Assembly (NCBI RefSeq): GCF_000203935.1
Contig: NC_008577.1
Span: 124,001-188,000 of the forward strand
DNA length: 64,000 nucleotides
Direction of reading: 5' to 3'
Origin: Shewanella sp. ANA-3
GTDB lineage: Bacteria; Pseudomonadota; Gammaproteobacteria; Enterobacterales; Shewanellaceae
The notes beneath the pieces were generated by a model. The model was not told the origin of the DNA and did no database searches. It saw nothing but the letters and a program-made list of their open reading frames with translations. A program made the position numbers and the translations under genes. Positions 63,013 to 64,000 of the stretch are shown here, piece after piece; the stretch's first letter is position 1; each line of letters starts with the position of its first letter.

Positions 63013-64000
63013 TGCAGGGCAGCGCGAGGCGCTTTTGAGATTAAAGCTGTTTGCACAGGCGCTACTGCAATCTCACTCTGCGGGGGAGGCTAAGCGGCTT
63101 ATCGATCCAATGCTGGCGCAGTTATGCCAATTGACAGGGTTGGAGCTGCACCCGGCGTTGTTTCTCGATACTGAGGCCAGCATGACCCCTTTTGGCAAGG
63201 CGGTATCTCCAACAACTGCGGCGCAATGTGCAGAAGATCCCGAGCGTAGCAGAGTGTTTATTCAGGGAATTCATCAAGCGATACAGGACAAACTTAAAGC
63301 TAACTCGAACCAACCAGTGCACATACTCTATGCCGGAACCGGGCCTTTTGCTTGGTTAATTTTGGCCCTATTACCGCTATTTACGGCTAAGCAAGTGCGA
63401 GTAACCATACTCGACATTCATCGAGCGTCATTGGAGAGTGTGGAAAAGCTACTGGCATATTTCGATGTAGCGGATCGTGTCGATGCGCTTATCTGTGCTG
63501 ACGCTACGCTTTGGCGGCCAGCATCAACACAAGCCTTTGATCTAATTATTTCTGAAACCATGAAACACCTGCTGCAACAGGAACCGCAGGTACAGATTTT
63601 TAGCCATCTACAGCATTTTTTAGCAGAGGATGGATGTTTGATCCCCGAGTCGATTGAGTTGGATGCGTGGCTCGAGCTAAAAGAGCAGCCGCCAATATAT
63701 TTGGGCCCTTTATTCTGTCTCGATTTAGCCCATGCCCGCTTGCTCGCTCAAGGTGACAGAAGTGGGTTAGCGGGGAGCTTATTGTTACCCGATTATGATC
63801 CTCAACCCATAAACCTAAAATTGACGACAAAAATCAGGGTCTATGGCGAACACCAATTACTTGAAAATCAATCACAATTAACCCTATCTCAATATAAAAA
63901 ATCCCTGTGGCTTAAACCACTGAGTCGAGTGGACTTTAGCTACGAGCTGGGAACCTATCCCGATTTTATCTTCCAATATCAGCAGCAGAAATTGCCACTT
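62990..64000 (+). CDS. SAM-dependent methyltransferase-like protein, 3' end outside window
   Basis: An open frame starts with ATG ATG at 62990 and continues to the window edge for 337 codons without a stop. Residues about 108-175 show a methyltransferase-like pattern: VHILYAGTGPFAWLILALLPLF (glycine-rich loop), VRVTILDIHRASLESVEKLLAYF (acidic residue after strand 2), then VDALICADATLW and FDLIISETMKHLL. This layout recalls protein arginine or PRMT-like methyltransferases, with the E of SETM at the double-E position; the family cannot be fixed. The start AAGGAG lies 8 nt upstream within the hydroxylase gene, so the two are translationally coupled. Confidence 0.75.
   Translation, partial: MMPRSKPDAGQREALLRLKLFAQALLQSHSAGEAKRLIDPMLAQLCQLTGLELHPALFLDTEASMTPFGKAVSPTTAAQCAEDPERSRVFIQGIHQAIQDKLKANSNQPVHILYAGTGPFAWLILALLPLFTAKQVRVTILDIHRASLESVEKLLAYFDVADRVDALICADATLWRPASTQAFDLIISETMKHLLQQEPQVQIFSHLQHFLAEDGCLIPESIELDAWLELKEQPPIYLGPLFCLDLAHARLLAQGDRSGLAGSLLLPDYDPQPINLKLTTKIRVYGEHQLLENQSQLTLSQYKKSLWLKPLSRVDFSYELGTYPDFIFQYQQQKLPL

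Noticed and set aside
1..64000. CRISPR arrays, rRNA genes, prophage or insertion sequences
   Set aside because: No regularly spaced direct repeats with unique spacers, no rRNA-like stretch, and no integrase, transposase or phage structural gene was seen.

Overview
The window looks like chromosomal DNA of a Shewanella (Gammaproteobacteria). The grounds are the gene content and order: selB/selC/fdhD, yedE/yedF, moeA/moeB, an FMN-riboswitch ribB, and pckA-hslO-hslR next to a complete gspC-N operon. Further support comes from the protein sequences themselves and from many surface and secreted proteins, including one with a GlyGly-CTERM tail. The genus is inferred from recognition, not from a search. 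No rRNA, CRISPR array, integrase or transposase was seen; the only tRNA is tRNA-Sec.

Layout. 1-3.1 kb: selenium and formate dehydrogenase maturation (3' end of selB, antisense selC, fdhD, yedE, yedF). 3.1-8.6 kb: envelope and periplasmic genes, among them an M48 peptidase that ends in a type IV pilin-like module and an LprI/MliC-type lysozyme inhibitor. 8.8-14.4 kb: MscS channel, LysE exporter, acyltransferase, NRDE protein and a His-rich ZIP-type metal transporter that appears fused to a permease-like half. 14.7-20.4 kb: MarC protein, secreted M6 metalloprotease, ubiC, a FliL-like protein, rlmF. 20.5-24.4 kb: small lipoprotein, BAX-inhibitor-like protein, moeA-moeB, ferritin. 24.5-31.5 kb: a large GGDEF/EAL sensor, ribB with its FMN riboswitch, and a lipoprotein-type oligopeptidase B.

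31.5-33.7 kb is the most accessory-looking part. An AT-rich DUF3800-like gene sits alone between two related palindromic repeats in opposite orientation. 33.8-46.5 kb carries a DGSG-repeat lipoprotein, a methyltransferase, an M14 peptidase, a FUSC protein, a dicarboxylate/amino acid symporter, two uncharacterised proteins, an OmpA-family protein and an AbgT transporter. 46.7-61.6 kb holds pckA, hslO and hslR and then, divergently, the complete type II secretion operon gspC-gspN. yrfG follows, then an Asp/Asn hydroxylase gene overlapping a methyltransferase-like gene that runs off the end.

Genes likely to work together: selB, selC, fdhD, yedEF and moeAB all serve selenium- and molybdenum-dependent enzymes such as formate dehydrogenase. 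The T2SS operon is the probable exporter of the M6 protease. hslO and hslR are heat-shock partners. The points most worth following up are the inverted repeat pair around the DUF3800-like gene, the M48-pilin fusion, the selB/selC antisense overlap, a GTGTCC motif shared by two intergenic regions, and the hydroxylase/methyltransferase pair at the right edge.
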